Part shown: positions 1 to 11,772 of the stretch, piece by piece
Position numbering within the stretch: position 1 is the stretch's first letter
How the letters are laid out: the number at the start of each line of letters is the position of its first letter
Source of the DNA: Spongospora subterranea f. sp. subterranea
Taxonomy: Eukaryota; Endomyxa: Phytomyxea; Phytomyxea; Plasmodiophorida
Length of the DNA stretch: 64,000 nt
Reading direction: 5' to 3'
Assembly (NCBI GenBank): GCA_049724395.1
Contig: JAUGWO010000061.1
Coordinates: 1 to 64,000 of the forward strand
Made by a program: the position numbers and the translations under genes
Notes under the pieces: model-generated
What the model was told of the DNA's origin: nothing
The model's input: only the letters and a program-made list of their open reading frames with translations
Database searches by the model: none

Positions 1-1
1 C

Positions 2-121
2 CGAGGGTGGAATGGCTTCTGCGGTTGCCAAGACAAGTTATGGTCACAAAATGCTCTTCCAGTTTCCATAATATGTGATCCAGACGCAATTGACAAGGCG
101 AGAGATTTTCTAAATTCGTAA
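2..121 (+). CDS. 3' end of an unidentified gene (partial)
   Basis: An open frame enters from the left edge and stops at TAA 119-121, giving about 39 residues. The peptide has three Cys in its first ten residues and a plausible helical C-terminus ending in ARDFLNS. Codon use looks coding and the other two forward frames close sooner, but the family cannot be recognised from so short a piece. It could be the last exon of a longer gene lying to the left. No domain can be named. Confidence 0.4.
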   Translation, partial: RGWNGFCGCQDKLWSQNALPVSIICDPDAIDKARDFLNS

Positions 122-840
122 TACAATAGGGTCGTCCGGTGTTGAATTTGATTTGCATGCCCATTACAATAGGCCTGGCCATGGTGCTTTTTTTCGCGAT
201 TTTTCAAAGTTCGTTTCGCCGGCTCCTGGACAACGAAAGGCCAGATAACCGATCTTACACCTAGTACTGTATAGGAATCGGACTATCATTGTTGAACGGA
301 GGGAGTATGAAATGTGCCAGTTAATTTCGGCTCAGAAAGCACTGGGGACGCCATTTCTGCCGCGCAAGCTCTGTACTGCGTCCACTGCAGCGCCCAGACG
401 CGGATGTTACTTACACGGTTACACCTGCAGGTACACAGGAAGAGGCCGCGTTTAAATCTGTAGGTGACGCACAGAAACAATCAAATTACCTTCAGCGCCA
501 ACTGGCAAGGCTCAACGAACCTGTTTGAGGACGCGATCTGACTTTGAATCAGTACGTGAACAGCGGGTAAATTCTTAAGCACATTATTGATAGCTGTTTG
601 CGGCAGTGAATGCATTCATTAGTAAGCATTTCCAGCAAAATCATCAGAAGGTTATGGGCGTAGTTGGCGCGTATGCCGGCTTATATTGTACCAGCCTGAT
701 TTGGTGCCTTCACCTTCATGCTCTAACCTTTTGGATCTCGTTTCAGTTGCTATCCAAGCCATGAGATCTGGTAAATCTGGTAAATCTCCAGTAGCGGCAG
801 CAACTCCCATCAGCCAGCAAACAGGGTCATCTAGTGACTC
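122..840. other. stretch without a supported gene
   Basis: No frame here has convincing coding character. Two opposed open frames overlap at about 650-990 (one forward from 686, one reverse from 966). Both read plausibly and neither has splice signals that settle the matter. Nothing else stands out. Confidence 0.4.
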
Positions 841-1018
841 GAAATATGGATTCGAAGTCCCAAGTATCGACACGATCGGGGTAACCTCATCATCAAAAAA
901 CGTATCCTCGCTCACTATTTTCAGGAATGGTCCAGTAAAGAGGAAAATGTCAAGGCATGGGAGCAATGGATTTCGAAAGAAGGAAATCTAGACGAATGGG
1001 CGAAATCATTGGCGAAAT
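841..1018 (+). CDS. possible terminal exon, unidentified
   Basis: The frame ending at TGA 1016-1018 encodes a Trp- and Lys-rich, probably helical tail (ending DEWAKSLAK) that reads like genuine protein. An in-frame stop at 835-837 means the exon must begin after that point, yet no strong acceptor is visible between 838 and 873. The reverse strand over the same bases (966 down to 652) is also open. Either strand could be the coding one; the forward call is slightly preferred. No family is recognised. Confidence 0.28.
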
Positions 1019-1161
1019 GAAAAGGTGGATTGAATCTGAACAACAACAAAAATTACATAAAATCCCGTTCGAGTTCATGCATTGACAAAAAGCGGTGCGA
1101 TTCACAGAAGATGCGAAAAATTAAGCAAATCCAGAAATGCGTTTATCATGCAAATTCACCG

Positions 1162-3037
1162 TTAAATTAACGGCTGCGATGAGTTGTCCTCGTCTTCGGG
1201 CGTCAGCCTTGGTTCCAATAAGTTGAAGTATTTCAGTACCTTGAATAAAATAGCGACCAGAAAGACGGTTATCAAAGTGGCAACCAGTTTAAATGGTGAT
1301 TTGGCGACACTTGACGCAATGATGACCATAACGACACCCGTTTTAATGAGAGTTATGGTCCACGCCCCAGCTACACCATACGGCACAACATAAGGTCGCG
1401 GCGCTAACGGTTCTGTGTACTTTAAAACCATAAACGCAGAAAATTCCAATAGCAAACAGCAGCAATTCAGAAGCATCTCGATCTGGACAAGTTCAGAAAA
1501 ATCACCGATGACGATAATTGATGTGACCAACAACTGCACCAAAATCGCGTTTCTAGGGGTTCCGTGTCCTCTAGATAATGTAGACATAAATTTCGGCATC
1601 GTCCGAGCACTGATTCCAATACGATCAGCCGGAACTGCCATGGCCCAAAGCTCCTCCTTGAAGTCGACGCGATACCGGCATTCTATGAAGAAATTTAAGA
1701 AAAAACAAAGCGGGAGCGGTAAAGCACAGATTACCAATTGTCCAATATTGCACAATGCACAAGCAGCTCGCATCCACAAAGCAACCCAGGGAGAAACACG
1801 AAGAGCGGCGTCATAGAAAGCATCAGCTCTCCACCGAGCTGGATCAGGTAACAGAGCGTAGTTGATGATGATTGGCCCAACGTAGGCGCAAGTTGACGCT
1901 ATTAGTGCCAACGCAATACCCAAAGGATACGTGCCAGCTGGGTCTGACACCTCCCCGGCAACAGATCCAAGCGCATCCCAACCTGGGCAAACGTTTGAAG
2001 AAAATTCCCCAAATGTGCATTTGCAATACCTGTATTAGACCAGAGAAGAACAGAAGCCATCAAACCCCAATCTCTATTTTCAGGCACTTTCGCCCATCCG
2101 ACAGGGGAAAATTCATGTATGGCAAACGGAATCTCGGCCAAAAAAACAGACTAGCCCACACGACAAATTAAGCACAGCGTTGTTACGTCAAGATTACGAA
2201 TGCGTGTAGATAGTTTCAAATACCATAGATAAGCAGAGTAGCACAATAGACACATTGCCTACTAGCTCCAACCCAAATATATTGCACACAGACACCGCAG
2301 CGAGGATCGAAACCTTGACGGCGTATCTTAGCAAAAATCCAGAGCTCTCAGGAAGATATGCAGCTATAAGATTTCTGTCCAGCTGATGAACGATGTGAAA
2401 GTCAGTTAGTTGCATTGACGTACGGGTATAGACACATATCAAATAAAGATGTGAACAATGACAGATACGCATTTACAAAGCCAGCGAAATCACCAAGAGC
2501 TCTCCACACCCAAAGATAGGAGCCTGTTCACTCACATTCAAATGGAATAACTTGATAAAAAAAAATGAAAAAGCAAACTTGGCACTGTGGGACAAATTTT
2601 ATCTAAATGATGAGTTAATACCTCCGTTCTCTGGCATCATTGTGGATAGCTCTACAAATTGGTAGCAAATATAAGTTGAACATGTTATTGAAAGCGACTT
2701 GTGAGAAATACCGGCTGTCATTAACGACTGCGGAATTGCCCACACAAAGGGCAGCAAAGCGAGGCCGACCAAACAGTACGCGACACCTCCTGCTCCAATG
2801 GCTTCTTCTAATCCAAAAGGGCCTTTACGACTCGTGAAGTAAGCTAGATTCAGAACATAGAAACAGCAATCCACCTCCACAAGTTAAGAAGAACGACAGC
2901 ACAACAAATCGTGTCAGTGATAGTACTCGAGCTGGTTTAGCAGCTACGTGGTCGATGCTATCTGGAGACGAGTTGCGATCTTTCTGAGGCTCGCCGTCGG
3001 CAGGAACCGTACAGACATACATCGCCGGCTCGTCCAT
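1162..3037 (-). CDS. APC-family amino-acid/polyamine permease, copy A, with apparent frameshift
   Basis: Multi-pass plasma-membrane permease of the APC superfamily (PUT/LAT-like), expected to import amino acids or polyamines. Exons by splice signal and by alignment with copy B (5282-6913): 3037-2875, 2822-2712, 2651-2622, 2523-2424, 2374-2224, 2150-2030, 1982-1735, 1682-1162. Family landmarks are the first TM with its FFLTCGGPFGLE motif, LSTMMPENGG, LWVWRALG, and GEV..P..TYP before TM7. ATG 3037 is the first in-frame start; the acidic N-tail precedes TM1. In the last exon the sequence homologous to B (NAGIASTSR) is followed by two extra bases within CTCCTCC (1651-1657), after which the correct frame (ELWAMA) resumes. 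Retaining the 52-nt intron 1734-1683 restores the frame, but inserts about 17 hydrophobic residues and misreads the conserved block. It may be a pseudogene, a re-spliced gene or a sequence error. Confidence 0.82.
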
Positions 3038-3790
3038 CGCGCCTTGCGGCGACGATATGGCTCTGACCCGGCAAAACGCTAGTGGGAGTCGAAATCTTTG
3101 AACGAATCGTTGTCCGCCTGACCCAACCCGTTTGCCCCAAAAATCCAATGGCTGACCCTGCTGCAATATATTAACCGGTAATAAAGACTAGGTCGACCGA
3201 AAAACACCGAACGGATTTTTAAGTCTGGGGGGCTCTGAATCTAAATGGGTCACCCAGTCTGTGACATGATGAGGGATCGTTTGTGACAGGAAGATGGACC
3301 TGGTCCGGTTCACACTCGGTCTGTTTTGACCGACCCAAAGCGGAAAATTGATCGGATAACACAGTGCGCAACGTACGACTTTTCATACATCCCTGAATAA
3401 ACCCTAAAACTTTTTTGTGGTAAAAAATACAGAACGTATCTGCGTATTCGTTGGCCGTTGAAAAATGGTGGATATTTCTGCCTTCACGTTTTCAACTTCG
3501 GTCGGTAAAAATCGAACGACTCCCCAACTAGGCCGCACGACACTCACTCCACTAGGTTCGACGACGAAAGTTCAGTGATCGCCCGCATCTTAGAAGATAC
3601 GGTCGACCTAATTGAAAGTCAAATCACCAAGAAGCAATCTGTTGCGTTTTATCAGCACCCCGTTTGGGTCAAGTGGTGTCGTTTTCGGCGCGCAAGTTTC
3701 CCCAATTTCAAAAAGAGCGCAGCCCTGCAGAACCAATACCACGCCCAAAAACATAAAAATATAACAGATCTCGTTGTTTGTCTGTCGATC
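3038..3790. promoter_or_regulatory. divergent intergenic region between permease A and Spc24
   Basis: About 750 bp between two outward-facing starts. The Spc24 frame stays open upstream to a GTG at 3575 and might be a longer N-terminus, but ATG 3791 is the first ATG and begins the recognisable protein. No clear TATA box or repeated operator was seen. Confidence 0.35.
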
Positions 3791-4568
3791 ATGGCCAATC
3801 TAGCCGAGACCTGTGCCGTTCTTGAAGAGCTTACAGCCGTGTTCAATAGCGATGATGATCCGGCCCTTTTAACGCACGTGCTAGAGACCGTGTCGCAAGC
3901 GGAAAGTTCCTGGCAGGCCAAGCAGGTCCAGGTTCAGACCATCATCTCCGACCTGACTGCTGCCGTTCAGGCACTGCAGGAAGAAATTGCTTCGTGCCCG
4001 CAACAGCAATATACGGAAGAACTCTTACGAACTGAAGTCGAAGAGTCGCGTTTGAAAGCCGAGATATCTAACCTTCAGAATAAGAAGCAAGCTGCGACAG
4101 AAAAATTAACCCAGGTAAACCCACGACTTGAACAGTTTTTCCCTAAAATGTACTATTTTATTGTTTCGCTCCACATTCAGACGTATATGTTTGAATCTTA
4201 CAATACGTTATCATAACCAATATTTGTTTGCAACTGTTTGCTTAAAGTACATCTAGATCAAAAAAGAGGATGAAGAATTGCAAAGAAGCCGCACCGAGGA
4301 GCTAAACATGGTTAATTCCCAACTTCCTCATATCAAACATATGATTAACTTATATTCGTGTATTTCGAATATTACTTGGGACTTTGACGTGCCCGAGACG
4401 GAGATCAAAGGAACCGTGTTTCTCCCTAAAGTGCAACATGCAAAACCATTTCATTTCAAAGATATCGCTGCTGAAGGAGTACCAAAAACCGCAAATGCTC
4501 TTTGGGATTTAATGTGGCTCAACCACACTTCACACGAGAAAGATCAAGTCGCTTCAGAGTTGTCATGA
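3791..4568 (+). CDS. SPC24: kinetochore protein Spc24 (Ndc80 complex)
   Basis: Subunit of the Ndc80 complex that links the inner kinetochore to microtubules. Exons 3791-4114 and 4257-4568 with a 142-nt intron; product about 211 aa, a usual length for Spc24. Residues 1-150 are a long heptad-rich coiled coil (many Glu, Gln, Leu) where Spc24 pairs with Spc25. The C-terminal globular domain carries the family signature: ITWDFD, then EIKGTVFLP, then ALWDLMW near the end, as in the animal and fungal W-(D/E)-Y/F...IKG...LW pattern. The intron joins LTQ to IKKEDEEL in frame. It sits between two permease paralogues with no functional link. ATG 3791 was chosen because the open frame upstream has no ATG. 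Confidence 0.85.
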
Positions 4569-5281
4569 GTTCGATAAACATGTTCCTTAATATTTTACGT
4601 TGTTGCATACTTCACGTTATTACACGCCAGCCCGAAAATTCAAAAAGGAGCCTTTTGGCACCGTCTTTCCTGACAACATTGCTCCAAATTCCCAGAAAAA
4701 ATCCTCGGGAATGCAAATTGTTGTTTGCGTCTTAAGCGCCTAGATACACTGATCAAAAAATGATTCTTAACCTCCAACACCTAGTGCAGGTTCATTACTA
4801 CGCTGACCCGTTCACCTATCACCTCACATGGTTGCACATTCCCTCAACTTCGCGTGAAGTCATCAGCACCAACCTGACCTGAAAACCCCCGACGTTGTTC
4901 TCCGTCTGGCGCCAGCGCCCCACCATCCTGACGCCCACGCCCCACCACCCTGACGCCAGGCAAAACCGCGCGAGCCGAAGAGCTGGTGAGGTACTGTACT
5001 GTAAAATCGGGGGTGAGGTACTGAGGTTGATGAACTGGTCCCCCAATATAATAAGTGGTGAGTGGGCCCGAAATACACCCCGCTTCAAAAATGAAACGAA
5101 TGATAAGTAGAGCCCGTAACTGTAGTGGAGGGACTTCCCATCAGTTCCCCAAAATCGTGTCGTGAAATTAGTTTCAGGGTCGTTATCGGCGCCCCACCAG
5201 TCGCCATTAGCCATTGCGTTCTGAAGACGCCCCCGGATCCTGACTGAACCCAAACGTCGGCCCCTGGACGTCGGTCGCCGC
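4569..5281. other. intergenic region upstream of permease B
   Basis: About 710 bp with no supported gene. Bases 4880-4990 contain direct repeats of a CCCCACCACCCTGACGCC-like word, three loose copies, otherwise nothing. The long reverse open frame from 5520 is the antisense of permease exon 1. Confidence 0.4.
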
Positions 5282-6913
5282 ATGAAAGATGGGAAGGACG
5301 TCGGCGTTTTCCTGCTTTCGGATACGTATCTGGAGGGGGATATCGATGATGGACAATCGATCGACTCTGACAACGACTCTAGCGAAGCAGCTGTCCCAAC
5401 TCGAGTTCTTAGCCTCGGCAAACTCGTGTTTATCAGTTTCTTTCTAACGTGCGGTGGACCGTTTGGTCTTGAAACTGTATGGTGTTGCTGTTCCGAACCG
5501 GCGTTCGAATTGTTGTCCATTTTTTTTCCAGGCCGTCAAAGCAGGTGGTGTTGGACTGTGCCTGGCAGGGTTGGTGGTGCTGCCATTTATATGGGCCATT
5601 CCGCAATGTCTGATGACTGCAGAACTCAGCACAATGATTAACGTCAACGGCGGGTAAATCATCCAGATGTTCGTAAACCCTTCATTCTGTTGAATTACAA
5701 TCCTACGTAGGGCGCTGGTGTGGGTTTGGCGGGGTCTTGGGGAGCTTCCCGGTGTTATCAATGCTGCAAATGGGCTCGCGACCAGGTCAGCTTTTGATGC
5801 TAAGTGGTTTATCGTAGTAATGGTATTTTCTTATCACTCAGCATTCTTGACTTAAGTATATATCCCAATCTTATTGTGAGTTACTTGCCATTTACGCTGG
5901 GAGCGTTGCCGTCGTACTTATGCAAGGTCCTCATCGTAGCTCTAGTGACATCAGTTAATGTACTTGGCCTTGAAGCTGTCTCTACCGTTTCAGTATGTTT
6001 GCTTGTCATCAGCATGGGGGTATTTTTTGTCGAAATTCCTTATGCAATATTCCATTTCCAATCGGCGTCCTGGACAAAAACACCGGCAAATATTGATTGG
6101 GCGTTGCTGTCTTCTGTTTTGCTATGGGCGAATACAGGTTATGATTCACTAGGCACGTTCGCTGGGGAAGTGCATACACCTTCTAAGACATACCCTCGAG
6201 GTATCGCTCTAACCTTAATCGCCAACTCTTCGGCCTACATTGGTCCAGTTGTTTTGAGTTATATTCTATTACCATCATGCAATTTATGGGAAAATGACGG
6301 GTTCCTTCAAGCTGCAGAAAAGACTTCTTACGCGGTTGCCGTTTGGATGACAGTTGCCGCCTCCCTGTCTAATGTCGGAAAGCTCAATGCCGGTGTGGCT
6401 ACGACATCTCGGTTAATGTGGGCAATGGGCGCCAAAATTCAGGAAGACGGTGTCTCCATGCGCACACTTCCAAGCATGTTCGGCAAGCTATCACCACGGT
6501 TTGGTACGCCCACAACCGCTCTTTTTGTCCAGTTCATTGTCGCTTCGATTTTCTGCCAATTCGACTTCTCTACAATTGTTCAGGTGGAGATGCTGCTCAA
6601 TTGTCTTTGTCTTGGATTTGAGTTTGCTGCATTTATGAGACTCAGATACACAGAACCAGACACTCCTCGACCGTTTCTTGTTTCAGGGGGAATGGCCGGC
6701 GCTTGGTTCATCACGATAATCAAGAGCATAGTAGTCGTATTTACCGTGGTATCAATTGTATGGCGGCGTCCAATGGCATTTCTTGGTATGATTGTCTTCA
6801 ATTGTTTCGTAATAACGACATATACAATTCGGCGTTTTTATCGTAAGAAGTACAGAGGGGAGTTGACGCGGTCGTCGTCATCGTTGCGTCATGCGATTCT
6901 TGGTGCTGCGTAA
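5282..6913 (+). CDS. APC-family amino-acid/polyamine permease, copy B (intact)
   Basis: Intact paralogue of copy A. Exons 5282-5476, 5532-5653, 5711-5785, 5842-6913 (introns 55, 57, 56 nt); 487 aa. The N-terminal 45 residues are acidic and cytosolic, and are followed by TM1 (VFISFFLTCGGPFG), the conserved LSTMINVNGG, LVWVWRGLG, and about ten further hydrophobic segments ending at residue 470 or so. The GEVHTPSKTYPRG loop and the NAGVATTSRLMWAMG block are typical of PUT-like APC transporters, which usually import polyamines or amino acids with protons. The intron position after GGPFG/LET is shifted relative to copy A, which has seven introns against three here, so the pair is not a recent duplicate. 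Faces the same direction as Spc24. Confidence 0.88.
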
Positions 6914-6963
6914 AACGTGATTTATCTAAACATTAAATATGCATGTATTTTCGTATTTTTAAG

Positions 6964-9900
6964 TCATTCTTGTTTCGCGTCGTTTTCTATCGCTGCAGCC
7001 CTTGTCATACTCGCCAGCGCTAACACCGTCTGTTTCTCCATTAGTTTTTTTCGTTGCTGCACCCATCCAGGGTCGCCCGATATTTTGGTATAAATGATTA
7101 GTTGAACAAGAAGCAAAGTATGCTCTATCAAAGCAGCTAAAGACAGTCGTTCACCCCAACTAAAACAGTTGACGTCCGGTCGAAACCTTGAATCAATCTC
7201 ATATTGCTGTTGACACCTTGTAACAAAGCACTGCCGATGTTGTTGAGAAGCTTGTAAATCCGACGCAACGATTCCTACCTCTAATTGTCCTGTTGATACG
7301 CAAATCAATGCAGTGTTGATGATGGCACTGATGATGCCCACTATCACAAAAAATGAATCCCACCGGCCAAGGTTTGTGACTTTTCTTTGAATGGGCCTCC
7401 TGGATGCATAACAAAGACGCATGACATCTCCTAATTATGTTTAGTTTACCAGCCTCAAAACCGGTGAAGAAACTTGCCTCTAACTTCGTATATGTTATTC
7501 ACAAAAGCACAAAGTGGTATCAATGGCCAGATTACAGAGAACATGGTGACATATCTAACGTAGCCAGATGAGTGATCTGATAATCCAAACATTAAACAAA
7601 TCTCACCCGTACTGCATGCACATATCGTCAATATCTGAGAATGTCGAATAAGACGATTTTGTATGAACTCTGACCTAAGACCAATGTCAACCGTAAATGT
7701 TAGAAATATCAGTATGACTCACAACGTCCACGAACTTGGCTTGGGGATCTTCTGGGGTCCCACAAGAATTGTATGCTCGAACAAGATACGGACTGGCATA
7801 TTCAGACAACTCTGTTGCCAACTTTTCTGCTCGTGCTTTCACATCCTCAGTCGGATCAAGATCCCTTCTTTTCATGCGCTTGTAATTAAGGATTGAATCG
7901 ATCAAAATGGGAACGAATGTGTCGATGAGAAAATTCAGGAGCTGCGTGACAACCAATGCTACATTACCAAAAAAACAGGTTTACAATTGAATGAACTTAG
8001 AAAATTGTCGTACGTGTGATAAAGGCGTCTTGGAGGTCAATTTTTGTGCTGTCAATTTTGAGGCCGGTATGGAAGTATTGATTAACCAAGTCTGACCAGC
8101 TGTTCCCAAAAGGAACGTACAGAAAAGCCAGCAGCCAGAACCATGCGTACCTAGAAACATATAGTGATATTTCCTGTTTGCTGATTTGATTAAGATCACT
8201 AACATGTTGAGCCATTCAAAAATAAACACTTTAAGAGTATAGCTATCCTCGAATTGCGCCTCGTACATTGGGTTAAACTGAGCGGCGAACCATTTCGCTG
8301 TTGCCTTTAACCATTCCCATTGAATTATCTGTAGCACACGACTCGTCAGCATCAAAGAGTATCAGCACCAATCGAATGTACATCTACGAAGAGCCCCAAT
8401 CCAGCACCTTGAGCCAGGATGGCAAGCCACCTTGTGAACCCTGTGAAACAGATACTTGTTGAGGACGGTGCTTGCGTGTTGCATGCTGGGACTGTCTTCA
8501 AGTAAATATACAAATGGACAAACATCCCTGAGAATTGCTTAATATTGAGCAATCAATGATATTTGACAAAATATCCACCTGTTACAATGATCATAATAGC
8601 GATTTGGAGCAAAGTAAAAGCAGCCAGCAATAACATTAACGGAAATTTGTGAAAAATATCAAGCTCGCTTGTTTCAGGGCTATTGAATGACTGAGTATCA
8701 TCGGTCTCCTACAAAAAAAAATGATAATATTGACACCGCTTTTCCCATGAGCCCTGTGGAGCTTACTGTTTCTGGTAAAAAATTTCTTTTACGGCAATAG
8801 CCACGATATTGGGGATCATGGAACTTCCAACGATAGTCCCTTTCGCTTGAATTCGTAGTACCCCAGATCTGAAGCAGGAAGTTTACTTCACAATTTGTTG
8901 ATCCTCACTTTATGCTTACTAAATTGATTTCATTGTTCTTGCGTTTCCAAAATTTATTCATCAAAGGTGCCCATATGGCGCTGACCGCACATCCAAAAAC
9001 AGCCAGTATTTGTGCATATGTTCTCGCCGAGAAGATGTATTGCGTGATGAAGACGCCGGTGCCGGTGATCAAAGGAATAATCAACCACCTTGAGTAATGA
9101 TCGACAAAGGCAAAATAGAGAGCAACCTTCTCACCAAAGTGTGCCCTCAATTCTGAAAAAGAGACCGTGAGAATGTAGAGCAGGCATCCGATCACTGGAA
9201 TCGAACCGTGAATAAAGAATTTGTTGTCAATCAAACCCAGATCCTCTTCGGCGACAGATCGTCTATGCGACATACCAAAAACAGACAGCGAATGGTGATT
9301 GTTCGGAATTTGACCGTTCGGAAGTTGACCGTTCACGAAGGTCTCGGCAGCCTTTTTCACGTCGGGGTTATCGTCGCCTTCCTTGATCGTTTTCCACATT
9401 TGGCGAGTTCGCCTCTTTAGTACACGCCAAATGTTGAGCTATCGATAACTTAGTCGAAGTTGGAAGAACAATAAGAATGAATACCTTCTGCACGTAAAGT
9501 AGTAGGAACTTTTTCCTAAAATTATCACAAAAAAGGGGAACGACGGCCTTTACGTGCCCCTGTTTCTCCCTTACACCTGCAGCATCGACAACAAGTTCGC
9601 CAATCTGAAGCCTTTCCGCATAGGTCATTTTGTCGGCATAATGCTCATCAGAATGTAGTTCTAAACCGCCATAACAGCCTCCAGCGACCCAACGCTCTAT
9701 TTGAAGATCTCTTCCCATAGTCAATAATGATTTCTTCGTCACGCGCAGCAGAAGTACTGTCAAAGAGAGCGAATCCTCATTAACAGTGTTGTCATAAAGA
9801 ACATCAACTGCAATTCCATTTTTTGTGAGGGATTTAACCATTTCGATTAGCTCCGCTTTTGATTCATCTGCATCTTTCCCTTCCTTGCCAATGTCATATA

Positions 9901-10084
9901 CGATGGCAAAATCAAATCTGTTTGTCTCGCGGACAGTGAACTTTGACATTCTGATGAAATGGATTTCCTCATTGGCCAGAAGATCGAATTTGCTTCTGAA
10001 TGCTGACACAATTTGGGTAGCCGTTTCAGACACCGACGCCCCCATCGACCATCTTTTTGATGGTTCTCGAGATGGCGCCTCCAT
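6964..10084 (-). CDS. anoctamin / TMEM16 family membrane protein
   Basis: Member of the anoctamin (TMEM16/Ist2) family: Ca2+-regulated lipid scramblases or channels, or ER-plasma-membrane tethers. Eleven exons: 10084-9485, 9438-8920, 8868-8767, 8708-8579, 8527-8388, 8328-8204, 8150-8014, 7958-7723, 7674-7607, 7554-7478, 7430-6964; 866 aa. The first 200 residues are the cytosolic alpha/beta dimerisation region. TM1 follows after about residue 250, then the conserved KRKNNEINL/IWGTT junction, FLYVPFG (the fungal/animal VYVPFG motif), TPLVVTQLLNF, and MQYGYVTMFSVIWPLIPLCAFVNN near the Ca2+-binding helices. Every join keeps phase. The last intron (7477-7431) uses a GC donor, GCAAGT. Whether it scrambles lipid cannot be told from sequence alone. 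Starts head-to-head with the small gene at 10216. Confidence 0.9.
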
Positions 10085-10215
10085 ATCTGCTAGAAAGATA
10101 GACGAGAAACAGTCTTAATGGTACGGTTTGAAGCGACCCGGTCGAAGAGTCTTTGAAATGCGTTCAGATTACCTCAGATTGCTGCCCACAAAATGACTAT
10201 CTGAACTGGAGGCAA

Positions 10216-10565
10216 ATGGATGCATTTGATACGATCAATATTGAGGAGGCCACGTCAACACTTCTTGTAGCGTTAGATGGGTAAGAGTAACCCTCTGATG
10301 TGCAGCTGAGGAACGAACAATACATCATGGTGCAATGGCTCCAGCTGACGAAACTGGTGGTGGACACAGGACACACATGTTATTGGGATCATACGGTATT
10401 GTAAGTGTTGACGGATTTGCAATGTTTCATGCGACTTGATAAGGCCAGAAGAATCGATCTCCGATGTTTCTTCGGCTGCGCGGTGGGTTTGGCGATGTTG
10501 TAGCGATAGAAGACAACTTGTTCGTGCTAGCCAAGTTTACGAACGGGGACGATTTCTCTGTTTAG
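10216..10565 (+). CDS. small unidentified protein divergent from the anoctamin
   Basis: Exons 10216-10280, 10370-10400 and 10449-10565 give about 70 aa; introns of 89 and 48 nt have GTAAGA and GTAAGT donors. The last exon reads FLRLRGGFGDVVAIEDNL in part, strongly protein-like. The frame is open upstream back to 10132 without an ATG, so a longer form with an upstream exon is possible, but only about 130 bp separates it from the anoctamin start. A profilin-like or Longin/roadblock-like small fold was considered but no family motif fits. Function unknown. Confidence 0.42.
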
Positions 10566-11772
10566 ATAGCACTGTCCTACAATTAAAAACAGACCGGTAG
10601 CTCTAACGTGACGTTGAGAAACGGAACTAATGAAAAATCACTAATCTAAGATCGGATTGACCTTTGAGGACGAAGTCATTGGCCTTTGCTTTTTTAAGAA
10701 TTGGTGCAGATGTTTGCAAAACGATTTTTATTTCGTTATTGATCGACTTCACCAAGTCTTTCTTCGTTAATAGCTGGACCTTTTGCTGATTCCAGCGTTA
10801 GGTTTACGTTCATCCTTTTTAGCTTATCTTGAATTTGTCGCCAACGTATTGAATAAACATGAGTTTGCAACCAGAATCCCATCCGTTTCCTGGACGAAAG
10901 TTGTTATCGTTAGTGTTAAAATGATCACAGGACTTTTTCTTGGGGCTTGGCAATAATTGAATTGCGTTGCAATAAACCGTTTCAAAATGTGTAATCATTC
11001 TGTTTGGGGGCTTTTGGCCGGGTCGAGATCATCTCGTCGTACAAATTATATCCAAATCACAAAAGTCGGTTGAACCTTTGTCTTAACTACTGGACCTGTG
11101 TTTGCGTAAAGGAGACTCTATAGAGTCTGGGTTAGTCTTCAGTTGTTCTGGTTTGGTGTGGGGAGACGCTCTAGCTTTGACTATATACGATAGTCCTTGA
11201 CGAATATGTTTATCATAGTTTTTTTATAATGATAAATTAGTTGGATGTCTGTGGTTATAGGGTGCGTTTGAAAAGATAATCGTAAGCCTCATCTTCGACG
11301 ATGCTTCGCATGGAGATTTTTGTTCATACACCTTGAAATGCGTTTCAAAATGCGAGATTTCGGGGACACCACTTCTTTGCGTGAGGTTTGCCCAATTTCA
11401 CAAATAGGTTTGGTGTCAAAAATTGCAGTGAGTAAATTAATGAACGCGAGTACTGTATTAACGATGGCTGGATTATTCTATTTTATACCACTGGCGCTTC
11501 ACTCTATATCGGACTCTGGTGCGGCCCCATTGGCCTTAGACTGTGTGTATGGTACTGTTGTTACCTGAACTTGGAGCGAGTGAACGTCGCTGTTTTCAGG
11601 TGGAAATGACAGTATGACTCAGTCGGTATTGTTGCTTGAAAATATCCTTTAGCACGTAAGTTGAATCGGCGCTGGTCGCCTAATTCAAAACTAGATCGTT
11701 TGCAAATCTAGAGTACAGGACCAGTTTTCCGGCCGAAACGGATTCGTCGAGAATGGTCGCGTGATCCAAGTT
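10566..11772. other. long gap without a supported gene
   Basis: About 1.2 kb, AT-rich, with stops in all frames except a short forward frame 11320-11568 that lacks an early ATG. No repeats or RNA genes were recognised. Confidence 0.4.

Noticed and set aside
3575-3790. 72-residue N-terminal extension of Spc24
   Set aside because: The open frame starts with GTG, has no ATG, and the extension lacks resemblance to Spc24; ATG 3791 is preferred.
4819-5520. Reverse open frame of 233 codons
   Set aside because: It is antisense to permease B exon 1 and its upstream region; composition is low-complexity and no family fits.
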